A DNA stretch of 64,000 nt from positions 33,315,615 through 33,379,614 of the forward strand of contig NC_134573.1 in NCBI RefSeq assembly GCF_050947875.1, written 5' to 3'. This document shows positions 9,869-20,620 of the stretch, in pieces (within the stretch, counting starts at the first letter, position 1; the number at the start of each line of letters is the position of its first letter). The notes beneath the pieces were generated by a model. It searched no databases. It was given only the letters and a program-made list of their open reading frames with translations, and was not told the DNA's origin. This stretch comes from Dermacentor variabilis (taxonomy: Eukaryota > Arthropoda > Arachnida > Ixodida > Ixodidae). A program made the position numbers and the translations under genes.

Positions 9869-10300
9869 GCCCACTGATACGCCTCGAAGGTAAGTTCATC
9901 GCTGAAAGGTGCAGGGCAGTCATAGACGACGTACTGATTCCATACATTCTTGACGGCCCGTTTCTGGAAGGCGACTGTATATTCTAACGCGATAGGTCGC
10001 CGATCCACACTGCTCCTGTTGTGCAAGAACTGCCGGAAGAGCGCGCAGTCACTCTCTTGGAGTGGCCGCCTCAATCCCCGCGCGCCAACATCATTTAAAA
10101 TGTCTGGGGCTCGTTGGAAGTATCACTGGCGCAACATCCCCTCTATCAGTCGCCCCCGAGGATAGGCTTCGATCCACCATTGTCAGCGACTGAGACGTGT
10201 AGCGAATGAAGACATCCCTGATCAAGTCATTCTACACTTCACTGCCTTCCAGGATGAGCGCTGTCATCGCTGCCGCTGGGGACATGACGAGATACTAACT
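9866..10300 (+). pseudogene. Tc1-type DDE transposase C-terminal remnant
   Basis: The plus-strand reading gives the block just before the second catalytic aspartate (VLIPYILDGPFLEGD), then RDRSPIHTAPVVQ (degenerate form of the DNAPxH motif), LLEWPPQSPRANI (normally EWPPQSPDLNPIE, here with the final D/E catalytic region damaged) and NVWGSLE. Stops and frameshifts occur. The N-terminal helix-turn-helix and first aspartate are absent, so about half the usual 340 residues are missing. It cannot be active. Confidence 0.75.
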
Positions 10301-10681
10301 GAAGTTCCGAGCATGACGTGTCCGATTCACCGCCGGCGGGCAGGGTCTGCCTGGTGTAGTGAATGATTGTCGAGAAAAATCACTTCCGGCTCATCGTCTT
10401 AACCTAAAACATTTCTTTAATCGTATCCGTTTGTTTCATCGTGTTCGACCCCCATAGTTATCATTGTTGAGTGCTTTGTTTTGCTTTCGAGTCAAAGACT
10501 GAGCACGTTCCGCGCACATCTTGGTGCGTCTTGTCACTGCTTATTACGGTAGCACACACAGTGAAGAAATATACGTGCACGCGCTCAGTACCCCGGCCTT
10601 TCGAAAGAACAAACGAAGCATGCTGTCAAAAGAAGTTTGTGGAACTCCATTATCGCCAATGCCTTCATTGCCTCGGAATTT

Positions 10682-10934
10682 GGCTTCGCACAACGTTTAG
10701 TAAAGAATATAAGCTCAGCTCCCGCAGTACCGATGAAATCGGTGCACTGCCCCTGACAGTAGCACGCTTCCCGACAATGCGGCCAGCGCGCGCCGCCGTA
10801 GCAGACGACGCAGATCACGACTCCGCCCCTCGAGCGTCTGCGCCTGCTCGAGCTGCTGCCACCGCACTACTCCATTGCTTGCCGCATCGCGATGCAATAC
10901 GTTCCGAGTTTTCCCCTAAGTGTGAAACAGACTG
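10682..10934. repeat. Right terminal inverted repeat of the Tc1 element
   Basis: It is the reverse complement of 9627-9868 with scattered substitutions and small indels, and it ends gtgaaacagactg followed by TA. Confidence 0.85.
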
Positions 10935-11051
10935 TACACGCTTCTATTTGCCTTTAAGAAGATCGATACGATTGACGATTATTTTTATGGCTGCAAAAGG
11001 GCAGCGTCTGTTTAACCGTGTAAGTGACGCTGAGCAGGTAATCGTAAACGA

Positions 11052-11092
11052 CATCGTATGTGCCGCTGGAAAAATCGTCAGCACATACGATG
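11052..11092. repeat. Perfect 12-bp inverted repeat
   Basis: catcgtatgtgc (11052-11063) and gcacatacgatg (11081-11092) with a 17-base loop. A further gcggcacatacga follows directly. Confidence 0.8.
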
Positions 11093-11475
11093 CGGCACAT
11101 ACGAGCTAAAGTCATTTTTGCAGTATCTCACAATGTTTGCTACAAATCCGTGTTGTCTCTGATGGCGACAACGGACTTCCATCGACACTGAGCGGAAATA
11201 AAAAAATATATCGCTGCATAGCACAAGTACGACATGCGCACACAACTTTAACTAGTACGTCCCCTACAATATGGAATAGAGGCAGCAATGTAGACAGCTT
11301 GGCCATTTTTTAACAGTGCCCAAGAGACGGAAGTTGAAAGTATTAGTAATCATTCCTGCTTCAGCAATGCCGTCGCGACCAAGACGCGGGCGTGTATCGT
11401 CCAGTAAGTCGATCGAGCGATGCAGTGGTGAAGCGGGAATGAACTCCGGTCATCTTCAATGCATCGTGCATGTAT

Positions 11476-12132
11476 TCAATTTCTCGGCACGCGTGAAATT
11501 CGGCCACTGCTAGCGCATACAACAGAAGTGGTTTCCATTTTTTGGCAGCGCACACACAAACGAAACACGAGAAAGAAGACAAGACAAGCGCTCGTCGAAC
11601 AACTCAAAGTTTTTATATGAATAAAAGAATTATGTACCGAGTAATTTTTAAATTCATGTGGTTTACATATAAAAACCGTCATACACTCAGGAGTGATTAA
11701 TGAACGCGCTCGCTTCGTTTGCCAGTTGTTTACTTCACTCGGCACACCGCAGTAATCCATGTCTGTCGTCTGCTTTTTTCGTACCATTTTCTTGTGAATC
11801 GGCAGAATTTCACTGGTGGCATCAACCCTTTCGTGTTTACATTGCTGTCGTGACAGTAAACAACGCAATAATAATTTCCGGTCATCCCAAGAGGCGCCGT
11901 CGCAAACAAGAGACGTTTCGCGCGCAGCGCGCGAACTGAACGCGGGCACGACCGCTAAGGGAAGCGGCGGCGGAAACCTACACCCGTTGGAGATGAAATC
12001 GTTCCGCCAGGGGAGAAACGAGCGCTGGCGTCTAGGATGAAACTTGGCGTGCGGTCGTCCATAGCACCCTGACAGACCTGCACACTTGTTCCCCATACCT
12101 CCTGCGAACTTGCGACGTGCGCTTTGTGTCAC
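11476..12132 (-). other. 218-codon open frame of unknown status, with PLE-like terminal motif
   Basis: The frame is long but I recognise no domain. The middle (KKMVRKKQTTDMDYCGVPSE) is basic. Its C-terminal third overlaps a minus-strand stretch (11607-11540) reading gagttgttcgacgagcgctt and then tgtcttcttt, which matches the 3'-end pattern of the PLE copies in this window. This makes a transposon-derived, non-coding origin more likely than a gene. Confidence 0.3.
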
Positions 12133-12738
12133 AGTGTAGTGCAGTAAGTCGATAATTTTCCATTACCAACTCGAAAGCTTCGGGTTATATCCTCCCCCTA
12201 ATTGACATATTTCTACAAAAGAGGACGCGCCTGAATTGGAGGGAGTAAACTGTTAGCTTTGCGGTGCTCAATGCTTTACGTTCCCGGATACTGCAGTTAA
12301 GCGGGAATACAGCGCTTATTTTTGTTAGTTTTCTTTTTTGCGTAGTCGACATAAGATCACAGGTAGTATAGAGATTATTTTGGTGCACTCATGTACCCTA
12401 CCAAACAGCGGTTAAATTTGCTTAGTGTTCAGTTGGCAGGATACAAGGGCGACATTTTAGCACAATCTTGTAATCGTACACTACATCCTACAACCCGAAG
12501 TTGTATTGAGTTTACGTTTCCTCATAACTGGCCCCATGATTGAGCTGCACCACTGACATCAAAAGCGCATCCTTAATTGCTTGCCTGCTGCTGGACGCTG
12601 CCGCACATGCATCTTCGTGGTTTGAGCTACCCCGCAGTGCTACACCTTTTTTCAACTAGCAAACAATTGAAGCACGCAAACAGACACTCATACACACAAA
12701 CACAGGCACGAACGCACACAATCGTCTTCAGCGCTTGC
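12133..12738. other. Spacer, nothing recognised
   Basis: No supported gene. CA-rich sequence at 12680-12720 (acacacaaacacaggcacga) is a weak simple repeat left of the Gypsy-1 LTR. Confidence 0.4.
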
Positions 12739-12742
12739 ATAT

Positions 12743-13161
12743 TGTCACGTGGTGGTCATGTTGAAGAACACAGTAGCAATACTGTGAACGACAAAACTAA
12801 CTTTTATTGGGCGAACCTGTGCCCACAAAACAGGCTACACATATAGCACAACGATAGCGGCGAACACGGTCGGCGATCGTCGAAAATCTGATAAGCGGGA
12901 CAAGCGCGTCGGCTTCTATAGATCGGTCAGCGAATGTTCCAGATTAACCGCTGGGACCCGCGTGTCTTACACAAAGTTCTGCACTATTCGCGTCGCGCAT
13001 AGATGCAATCAGATTACACAAGTTTCGGTGAAAGATAATGGACGGAAACATCGATAACATTCCAGAAATTTCTTTTACATGTAGGCGCGTCCTGCGCTGT
13101 GCGATAACATTTGCTAGGCGGCGAAACGTGGTCGCCCGATAAAGTTAAGTACACGTGTCAT
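12743..13161 (-). repeat. Gypsy-1 3' LTR (419 bp)
   Basis: It begins tgtcacgtggtggt and ends acacgtgtca (TG...CA). It is highly similar along its length to 19630-20046. ttttattgggcgaacctgtg in both copies includes the complement of an AATAAA signal. Confidence 0.92.
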
Positions 13162-13172
13162 TACCCCCCTCT
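13162..13172 (-). other. Gypsy-1 polypurine tract
   Basis: On the minus strand gaggggggtaa abuts the 3' LTR, the normal position for second-strand priming. Confidence 0.75.
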
Positions 13173-14464
13173 TAAATAGCATCGACCCGATGCTGCCAAC
13201 AAACGAAAGTAATGAAGAAAAACACTCGTAGCAAAGAAAAAAAAACAAAAGTAAGGAAGTCCGTCAGCGTCCGTAAAAGGGTTTAAGGGGAACCACGTGG
13301 ACAACTTCAGATCGTGCGCGCCTCCGCTGTGAATGCGAAATGCCGTCTGGCACGACCTCATAGTCCAGAGCGCCAATACGTCGGATGACCTCGTAGGGTC
13401 CGAAATAGCGTCGGAGTAGTTTCTCACTGAGTCCTCGTCGGCGTATCGGGATCCATACCCAAACACGGTCGCCGGCTGGTACTCGACGAAGCGTCGTCGG
13501 AGGTTGTAGTGTCGTCTGTCGGTCTTCTGGTGGTTCTTGATTCGCAGGCGGGCGAGCTCTCGGGCTTCTTCGGCGCGCTGGAGATAGGTAGCGACGTCGA
13601 GATTTTCCTCGTCAGTGACGTGCAGCAGCACGGCGTTGAACGTCGTCGCCGGGTTCCTGCCGTAAACAAGCTTGAATGGCGTGATCTCTGTTGTTTCTTG
13701 CACCGCCGTGTTGTAAGCGAATGTTACGCACGGCAGGACCGCATCCCACGTCTTGTGCTCGCGTCGACGTACATTGCAAGCATGTCGGCGAGGGTCTTGT
13801 TCAGGCGCTCCGTGAGACCATTCGTCTGCGGATGGTAGGCAGTTCTCCTCCTGTGACTTGTCTGGCTGTATTGCTGAATGGCTTGCATGAGCTCTGCTGT
13901 AAAAGCCCTTCCTCTGTCGGTGGTATCTTATGGAGCACCATGTCGCAGCAGGATGTTCTCGACGAAAAATTTCGCCACTTCGGCTGCGCTGCCTTTCGGG
14001 AGAGTTTTAGTTTCAGCGAAGCGGGTGAGATAGTCCGTCGCCACGACGATCCACTTATTTCCAGAAGTTGATGTCGGAAACGGTCCCAACAAGTCCATCC
14101 CGATCTGCTGAAACGGTCGGTAAGGAGGCTTGATCAGCTGCAGCAGTCCCGCTGGCCTTGTCGGTGGTGTCTTGCGTTGCTGACAGTCTCGGCATGTATT
14201 GACATAACGGGCGACGTCGGCTGTTAAGCGCAGCCAGTATTGCCTTTCTTGTATCCTCGGTAGCATCCGGGAGAAGCCGAGGTGACCGGCGGTCGGATCG
14301 TCATGCAGGGCGCGCAGTACTTCTGGACGCAGCGCCGACGGAACAACAAGAAGGTAGTTGGCGCGGACTGGTGAGAAGTTCTTCACGAGTAGATTGTTTT
14401 CAAGCGTGAAGGGAGATAATCCGCGCTTAAATGCCCTGGGGACAACGTCGGTGTGCCCTTCCAA
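13165..14464 (-). pseudogene. Gypsy-1 integrase, broken
   Basis: Frame 14464-13928 begins with the HHCC zinc-binding region (HLGFSRMLPRIQERQYW, then CRDCQQRK) and enters the catalytic core (IGMDLLGPFPTSTSGNKWIV, TDYLTRFAETKTL), stopping at RHGAP. Frame 13703-13161 gives the C-terminal part (TPFKLVYGRNPATTF, RLRIKNHQKTDRRHYNLRRR). The stretch between them encodes the rest of the core in shifted frames (the NGLTERLNKTLADMLAM-type region lies around 13760-13820). At least two frameshifts separate the pieces. The integrase would insert the cDNA; this copy cannot. Confidence 0.8.
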
Positions 14465-14639
14465 ATATTCGACGAGGCCTTTTAGCTCCGGTCTGCCCGT
14501 TGCTGTTCAGTGAAGTCTTCCGCGCTTACCATTCCAAGGAATGGGTCGTCATTCTCGTCATCTTGCGATGGCGGGTCAATTGGTGCGCGTCATAGGCAAT
14601 CGGCATCGGAGTGTTTTCGTCCGGACTTGTAAATTACAG

Positions 14640-15288
14640 TGATGTCGTATCCTTGTAGTCTGAGGCTGCGCTGCGCCAGTCGTCCTGAAGGATCCTTTAT
14701 ATTCGCAAGCCAACACAACGCGTGATGGTCGCTGACGACTTTGAATGGCCTGCCATATACATAAGGACGAAATTTAGCTGTAGCCCAAACGATGGCGAGG
14801 CATTCCTTTTCGGTCGTAGAATAGTTGTCTTCCGCTTTTTACAGCGACCGGCTAGCATAAGCTATCACCTGTTCGACTCCGTTTCTCCTCTGGACTAGAA
14901 CGGCACCGAGGCCTAGGCTACTGGCGTCAGTATGGATTTCTGTATCGGCGTACTCGTCGAAGTGCGCAAGTACAGGCGGCCACTGCATGCATCGTTTGAG
15001 TTCTTCAAATGCATCGGACTGCGACGTTTCCCACTTGAAGTCAACATTACATTTAGTTAGATGTGTCAACGGCTCAGCGATGCGTCAAAAGTCCTTGACA
15101 AATCGCCTGTAGTAGGCACACATGCCAAGGAATCTACGCACTGCCTTCTTGTCGATGGGTTGCGGTAACTGTGCGATGGCAGCTATCTTTTGCGGGTCTA
15201 GGCGGACACCAGATTTGCAGATTACGTGGCCTAGGAACAGAAGCTCATCGTAAGCGAAGCGGCACTTTTCCGGCTTCAGAGTGAGCCC
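14640..15288 (-). pseudogene. Gypsy-1 RNase H and connection domain, broken
   Basis: Frame 15069-14839 gives the tether region (FKWETSQSDAFEELK) and the RNase H start (IHTDASSLGLGAVLVQRRNG), with the first catalytic D and the classic AYASRSL. An in-frame stop follows at about 14838, and the remaining [18 protein letters not shown] sequence continues out of frame toward 14640. Confidence 0.8.
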
Positions 15289-16305
15289 TTATGACTTGAT
15301 GGCCTCTAGTACTGTCGCAAGCCGCCTCAGGTGATCGTCGAAATTTCCGGCGAAGACGACAACGTCATCCAAGTAAACGAGACAGGTCTGCCACTTCAAT
15401 CCCGCTAAAACTGTGTCCATCACGCGCTGGAACGTTGCAGGCGCCGAGTACAGTCCGAATGGCATAACCTTGAACTCGTAGAGGCCGTCTGTGGTGATGA
15501 AGGCCGTCTTTTCAGGATCCCTTTCGTCGACTTCTATTTGCCAATAGCCATACTTGAGGTCCATCGACGAGAAGTATTTAGCGATGCAGAGCCGATCTAA
15601 TGCGTCGTCTATCCGTGGGAGGGGGTATACATCCTTCTTCGTGATCTTGTTCAGACGACGATAATCGACGCAGAAACGTAGGGTTCTGTCCTTTTTCTTC
15701 ACCTGGACAACAGGGAATGCCCACGGGCTTTTCGGCGGCTGGATGATGTCGTCGCGCAGCATTTCGTCGACTTGTTCTCTTATAGCTTCACGTTCTCCCG
15801 GTGAAACTCGGTAAGGGCTCTGGCGGAGTGCTCGAGCGCACTTCTCGGTGATTATGCGATGCTTGGCGACTGGTGTTTGTCGTATCCTCGATGACGTCCA
15901 AAAGCAGCCTTTGTATCGTCGGAGCAGACTTCTGAGCAGCTGTTGCTTAGTCATAGGGAGATTTGGATTAATGTCGTAGTCGGGTTCGGGAACCATGTTC
16001 GTCGGGGTAGATGCGGCGGAATCCGAGAGGACAAACACATTGCTGGTTTCCAGAATTTCCTCGATGTACGCGATCGTCGTGCCCTTGTTGATGTGCTTGA
16101 ACTCCTGGCTGAAGTTTGTCAGCAACACTTCAGTTTTGCCTCCATGAAGTCCAGCGATCCCTCTTGCGACGCAAATTTCACGGTCTAGCACTAGACATTG
16201 GTCGCCTTCAATGACGCCTTCTACGTCAGCGGGTGTTTCGGTGCCGTCCGAAATAACAATGTTCGAGCGAGGCGGGATGCTCACTTCATCTTCGAGCACA
16301 CTCAA
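15289..16305 (-). pseudogene. Gypsy-1 reverse transcriptase (338-codon open piece)
   Basis: The open frame covers the post-protease linker and most of the reverse transcriptase: VKKKDRTLRFCVDYRRLN, KDVYPLPRIDDALD, FSSMDLKYGYWQIEVD (motif A), MPFGLYSAPATFQRVMD (motif B, normally FGLCNAP) and LVYLDDVVVFA (catalytic YLDD). It ends at VLEAIKS, where a stop precedes the thumb. The catalytic residues are intact, but the polyprotein frame is lost on both sides. Confidence 0.88.
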
Positions 16306-16365
16306 GGCGCAGTGACTAGGAAGGCTCTCCGGCGGTATCGCATGATCTTCCGACAGCGTTATTGA

Positions 16366-17012
16366 CTTCTACTTCAGGTTGATGACTGCGCCGTGTTGGT
16401 TGAGGAAGTCCATGCCGAGAATGACGTCTCGTGAACACTGTTGGAGGATAACGAAGGTGACAGGGTAGGTCCTGTCGTGAATGGTAATTCTTGCCGTGCA
16501 CATTCCAGTCGGCGTTATGAGGTGTCCTCCAACGGTGCGAATTTGAGGGCCTTCCCACGTAGTCTTAGCTTTCTTCAACTGGGCGGCGATGTGTCCACTC
16601 ATGACGGAGTGTCAGCCCCTGTGTCGACTAAGGCGGTGACTGCGTGGCCGTCGACAAGCACGTCGAGGTCAGTGGTTATTTGTCTTGCATTAACGTTTGG
16701 TCTTGGTGTCGGATCACGACTGCGTCGCGTCGACCTGTCGCTGGTATGCGACGTCGTCAGGTCGTCTTTCGTCATCGCCTTCTTTGCTTCCAGACTTCGT
16801 CGGGACGGCGGCGTGTCGTTATGTTGTCGAGGTAGTTTCCTCGGCCTCTTCGTCGGCGGCGGAGGATCTTCGTCAGTTCGACGAACAGCAACCGCACCTC
16901 CATCGGTTGCTGCCTTTAGTTTTCCGGATATGGGCTCGCTGACCGGCCCAGGGCTGGGCCAGTGTATGGTCGGCGCTGCGGCGACAGGTAGCGGCCTGGT
17001 GATGGCGAACAC
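16366..17012 (-). pseudogene. Gypsy-1 aspartic protease, frameshifted
   Basis: Frame 17012-16599 ends at the active site (VLVDGHAVTALVDTGADTPS, an intact DTGA). Frame 16602-16369 continues with VGGHLITPTGMCTARITI, flap-like sequence and VILGMDFLNQHGAVI, the conserved second half. The break lies between the two, so no protease is produced. Confidence 0.8.
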
Positions 17013-17029
17013 GACGGTCGTCCAGAGCT

Positions 17030-17855
17030 CTAATGAGTAGCGGCGAGGTAGTCAGCGATATCGCGAGGGCGTTCTCGTTGCTGCGGGCGCGGAGCGTTGA
17101 CGGCGAAACCTCGCAGTCCCATCTCCCGGCATGGACATCGTCGGTAGACGTGACCCGCTTCTCCGCAGTGGTAGCAGAGCGGGCGGTGGTCAGGAGCGCG
17201 CCAAACGCCTGTCTTCCTCGGGTAGCTGCGCTGGGCAACGGGTGGGCGTGCTGGCGGCGGCGGCGGCGATAGCCGACGGAATTGCGGTGTTACAGGGCCC
17301 TGGCGCGGTCGTGGAGGAGGCCCTTGACGGCGTGCGACGGCGGCGTAGTTCATCGCTTCTGGCTGGGGTTGCGGTAATTGAGGTTGCACCTCCGGAACTG
17401 CAAGCGACCGCTGAACCTCATCTTTGACGGTGTCAGCGATCGAGGCCACTTGAGGCTGCGAGGACGGGAAGATCTTCTGAAGCTCCTCATGTACGACTGC
17501 CCTGATAGCCTCGCGCAGGTCGTCGGAGGCCAATGATTGAACTCCAGCATAGTTTGTAGAGTTGGTGGGGCGGTCGAATTGCCGGTTTCGCACTTCGAGT
17601 GTCTTCTCGATGCTGGTGGCCCCACGAAGAAACTCGTAGACGGTCTTCGGTGGGCTTCGTACCATTCCAGCAAAAAGTTCCTCCTTCACACCACGCATGA
17701 GTAGGCTTCTCCTCGAGCATTTCAGTGTCGGCGTGGCGGAATAGACGGCTCATTTCCTCCGTGAAGATCGCGGTTGTCTCATTAGGTAGCTGCACCCGGG
17801 TTTCTAATAGCGCTTGGGCTCGTTCTCGGCGTACGACGCTTGCGGCGCAGGTCAC
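17030..17855 (-). pseudogene. Gypsy-1 gag, C-terminal portion with zinc knuckle
   Basis: The 222-codon frame 17698-17030 has a capsid-like C-terminal helix region (YEFLRGATSIEKTLEVRNRQ), a proline-rich linker and a zinc knuckle CYHCGEAGHVYRRCPC (CX2CX4HX4C). The preceding part (RRERAQALLETRVQLPNETT, RLFRHADTEM) lies in another frame up to about 17855, where a LINE insertion begins. The N-terminal part resumes at 19170-19600. Confidence 0.8.
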
Positions 17856-17873
17856 GGGGATCTTTAGGAGAAT

Positions 17874-18176
17874 TTCACTCAAAGGCAGGGGCCTCAAAGA
17901 CAACAGCCTCCTCAGACTCATGCAAGCCTTCATTACCAGCCGTATAGCGTATGCCACACCGTATGTTGTGTTTGAACGAGAAGAAAAGGATAAAATAGAT
18001 GCGATCATTAGGAAGAGCGTTAAGAGAGCCCTAGGGCTCCCAGACTCGACCTCGACAGACCTCCTCATCAAAATGGGGGTTCACATCACGCTAGTTGAAC
18101 TCACTGAGGCAGTACGAGTGTCTCAGTTGGAAAGATTAGCCAGTCTAAAACAGGGAGAAAAATCATGGAATGGGTA
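17874..18176 (+). pseudogene. LINE reverse transcriptase C-terminal fragment
   Basis: The frame encodes LKDNSLLRLMQAFITSRIAY, then a kinase-like-spaced basic segment IDAIIRKSVKRALGLPDST and LLIKMGVHITLVELTEAVR. This is the conserved region between the RT thumb and RNase H in arthropod I/R1-group LINEs (IRKAYKVALGLP-type). It stops at 18176 before RNase H, indicating a break. Confidence 0.7.
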
Positions 18177-18334
18177 GGAATTCAATGCGACAGGGGTGCC
18201 CCGACTGACAAGAAAGACATTCCATTGCACGTGCGTAAACGCTTCCGAATCGCCCCCCTACCTAAAGATATGCTCACAGGGCTAAGGCTCTAGTAGATAA
18301 ACTTAAAAACACACTGGCGCATAACGTAGCGTTC

Positions 18335-19120
18335 GTGGACGCCGCTTGCGGCAGAGACGGGGCTGCGGTATCGACGGGGGTTGATGGTGACGGGTGCGTT
18401 AAGATGGCGTGCTCCACGTGCACGAGGGACGCCTGTACAGCCGAGGAGGTTGCAGTAGCGCTCGCTTGTGCGGGTACAAAAGCGGGAGTAATATTATGTG
18501 ATAACAAATTCGCTATCCGAAATTTTAACAAAGGGAGAATCTCGGAAGAAGCCCTCCACATTCTACTCAAAAACCCTCCCAGGAGGGACATAACTTTTAT
18601 TTGGGTATCGGCCCACGAAGAAGTCCCAGGCAACGAAGCCGCTCACGAGCTCGCCCGAGCACTCTACCACCGGGCAACTCTAGAGCAGCCAGTTCCAGGG
18701 ATAAAAGATAGCATGATCACGTACAGGGAAATTGTCGATCACTACAAAGCAGAAAGAAGAATCTTTCCGCCTCCGCATCGGTCTCTCTTTCTGGAGGACG
18801 CTCGCATTTGGCGACGCCTCCAGGGAAACAATTATACATCACCACATTGGATCTACTTAATACAGACGAGGGACTATAACGACGCCCTCTGCAATATTTG
18901 TAAGCAAAAAGGTACGCTAGACCATATAATATGGGAGTGTGCTGGCTCCCCAGGGGCCAAGGAAAACATTGACAGTAGAGAAGCCTGGGAGGCCTTGCTC
19001 CAGAGCGAGGCTGAAGACGACCAGCGTCGAGCAATCCGTCTGGCCGTTGAGGCCGTGAAGACTCACCGTCTTCAACGCGCGGGGACTGCTTCGTCCTCCT
19101 CCCCCCCTACCTACGTGTAG
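18335..19120 (+). pseudogene. LINE RNase H and C-terminal domain (261-codon piece)
   Basis: It contains VDAA-like (FVDAACG just upstream), AEEVAVALAC, GVILCDNKFAIRNFNKG, ITFIWVSAHEEVPGNEAAHE (the RNase H VPAHxGxxGNExAD motif, here ending AHE) and a C-terminal CNICKQKGTLDHIIWEC (CX2CX8HX4C), typical of arthropod RNase H LINEs. It is the same family as the fragment at 57745-58810. The LINE's upstream RT and endonuclease are missing. Confidence 0.8.
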
Positions 19121-19169
19121 GTTAAGAGGCGGGCACCCCAGCTCGGTGGAACAATAAAGTTTTTTTCAA

Positions 19170-19608
19170 TCAATGCCGGAAGGTGCTTCGGAACAGGTCC
19201 CAGGTCGTTAAGGTGGCTTCTCGGTTCTCGAACCACGTCCTGGTGGCGTCCTCCAATGCAAAATAGACATGTCGCAGCTTGTCGTCGCTTTCCCAGCTGT
19301 TAAACGTAGCCACCCTCTCATACGTTTCCCGTCAGCTTTTCGGGTCCTCAAATGTGGAACCGCGGAATGTCGGTGGTTCCCTGGGCTGCTGAAGAATTAT
19401 TGGGGCGCTGCGGCTGCCATTGGGGATGTCTTCTTGGTCGTTTCTGGACGATCTTCTTGGACTGTTTTCTTGGTCGTATCTGGTAGAAGACCGCGTTCCG
19501 GGGGCAGCTGCTGTAGCCGGCGGCTTGCTCGGTGTTCTTGGACGACTTTGGTGTTGTCTTTGCTGTCCGGGTTTGGATTACGGCTTGTCGGGGGCGTCCG
19601 GTACATGA
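19170..19608 (-). pseudogene. Gypsy-1 gag N-terminal portion, broken
   Basis: Minus-strand pieces read QWQPQRPNNSSAAQGTTDIP and then, in another frame, a capsid-start region (LTAGKATTSCDMSILHW). This continues into the capsid helix ending at the LINE junction near 19170. The gag start is not clear because of stops. Confidence 0.6.
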
Positions 19609-19609
19609 A

Positions 19610-19627
19610 CGTAAAGTACCTCCACCA
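19610..19627 (-). other. Gypsy-1 primer binding site
   Basis: On the minus strand tggtggaggtactttacg starts two bases inside the 5' LTR, where the tRNA primer 3' CCA anneals. Gypsy-2 (42585) and the gag fragment at 34490 share the tggtggag start, pointing to the same primer tRNA. Confidence 0.65.
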
Positions 19628-19629
19628 GA

Positions 19630-20046
19630 TGTCACGTGGTGGTGACGTTGAAGAACACAGTAGCAATACTGTTAACGACAAAACTAACTTTTATTGGGCG
19701 AACCTGTGCCCACAAAACAGGCTACACATATAGCACAACGATAGCGGCGAACACGGCCGGCGATCGTCGAAAATTGATCAGCGAGTCAAGCGCGTCGGCT
19801 TTTATATATCGGTCGTCGAATGTTCCAGATTAACCGCTGGGACCCGCGTGTCTTCCACTAAGTTCTACACTATTCGCGTCGCGCACAGGTGCAATCAGAT
19901 TACACAAGTTGCGCTGAAAGACAGTGGACGGAACCATCGATAACATTCCAGAAACTTCTTTTACATGCAGGCGCGTCCTGCGCTGTGCGATAACATTTGT
20001 TAGGCGGCGAAACGTGGTCACTCGATAAAGTTAAGTACACGTGTCG
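19630..20046 (-). repeat. Gypsy-1 5' LTR (417 bp)
   Basis: Partner of 12743-13161. It begins tgtcacgtggtggtgacg and ends acacgtgtcg, the final CA changed to CG. Confidence 0.92.
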
Positions 20047-20050
20047 ATAT

Positions 20051-20620
20051 TTACCAGCACGGTATGTAAACACCGAAATAACTCACTTTCTCGGGCGGCC
20101 ACAGTTCTTCTAGAATTCCATTGACTGCGCGAATTCTCACGTTCGCTTTGAAACGAAGCCGCTCCGCGTCGCCAATTCCACAGCCTTTGCCTTGAGAGCG
20201 TAGCGATTTAGCAGCCTTTCCAAAAGTTTCATGCATTCTTCGACTAAAAACTGCAGGAATTAAATAAAAAAACATAATTCCGCCTGCGCAAGCAGTGAAT
20301 AACTTATTTCTGTATCACAGACCACCATTCAGCGAGGAAGCTTACCTGAAGCGAGACCGCATTGGCAGTGGATGGCTTCTCATGAAATGTTTTTTCTTGC
20401 TTGACCGCAGTAATCCATTCGTCTTGTGTCATAGACTCACGGCTGGGAGCGGATTCCCTCGAGGGGCCGTTCGATCACAGAATCCAAAGCTACACACACG
20501 TTCTGGGTGCTTTCATTTATTGTTTCGCGAAAGGTTGTCGCACCAGCGCTGACTTCGCAAGCGGCCATTGCCTCGCTGACGCACTACGCGCAAGGACTGC
20601 CGGGAAAGCTTAAACGACGC
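20051..20620. other. Spacer, nothing recognised
   Basis: Several short frames of up to about 85 codons have no recognisable motif. No repeat ends were found beyond the Gypsy-1 target duplication. Confidence 0.4.

Larger units (their letters stand above)
9627..10934 (+). mobile_element. Internally deleted Tc1/mariner element with TA target duplication
   Basis: Both ends begin cagtctgtttcaca and are directly flanked by TA (9625-9626 and 10935-10936), the Tc1/mariner target. The two inverted repeats are long, about 240 bp (9627-9868 and 10682-10934), and diverged. Only the C-terminal part of the transposase remains between them (9866-10300), so the element is non-autonomous. The total is 1308 bp. 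Confidence 0.85.
17856..19168 (+). mobile_element. 5'-truncated RNase H LINE inserted in Gypsy-1 gag
   Basis: A plus-strand LINE 3' half: the RT C-terminal region (17874-18176), the RNase H region (18335-19120), then a 3' end with aataaag (19153-19159) and a T-rich tail at about 19168. Gag sequence lies on both sides in the opposite sense. I could not define a clean target duplication. Confidence 0.8.
12743..20046 (-). mobile_element. Gypsy-1: Ty3/Gypsy LTR retrotransposon, decayed, full length
   Basis: Two direct repeats (12743-13161 and 19630-20046) bound a minus-strand gag-protease-RT-RNase H-integrase order, the Ty3/Gypsy arrangement. A 4-bp duplication atat flanks it (12739-12742 and 20047-20050). 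A polypurine tract sits inside the left LTR and a primer binding site inside the right LTR. Frames are broken throughout, and a LINE occupies 17856-19168 inside gag. No envelope-like frame is seen. Confidence 0.9.

Noticed and set aside
11476..12132. Treating the 218-codon minus frame as a gene
   Set aside because: No motif, and it overlaps a PLE-terminus-like stretch; left as unknown.
12577..12846. 89-codon frame ending in NLCPQNRLHI, repeated at 19733
   Set aside because: The repeated C-terminus is just the Gypsy-1 LTR sequence in both places, not a conserved protein.
13162..13700. Envelope-like frame in Gypsy-1
   Set aside because: The region reads as integrase C-terminus and then 3' UTR; no signal peptide or membrane span.
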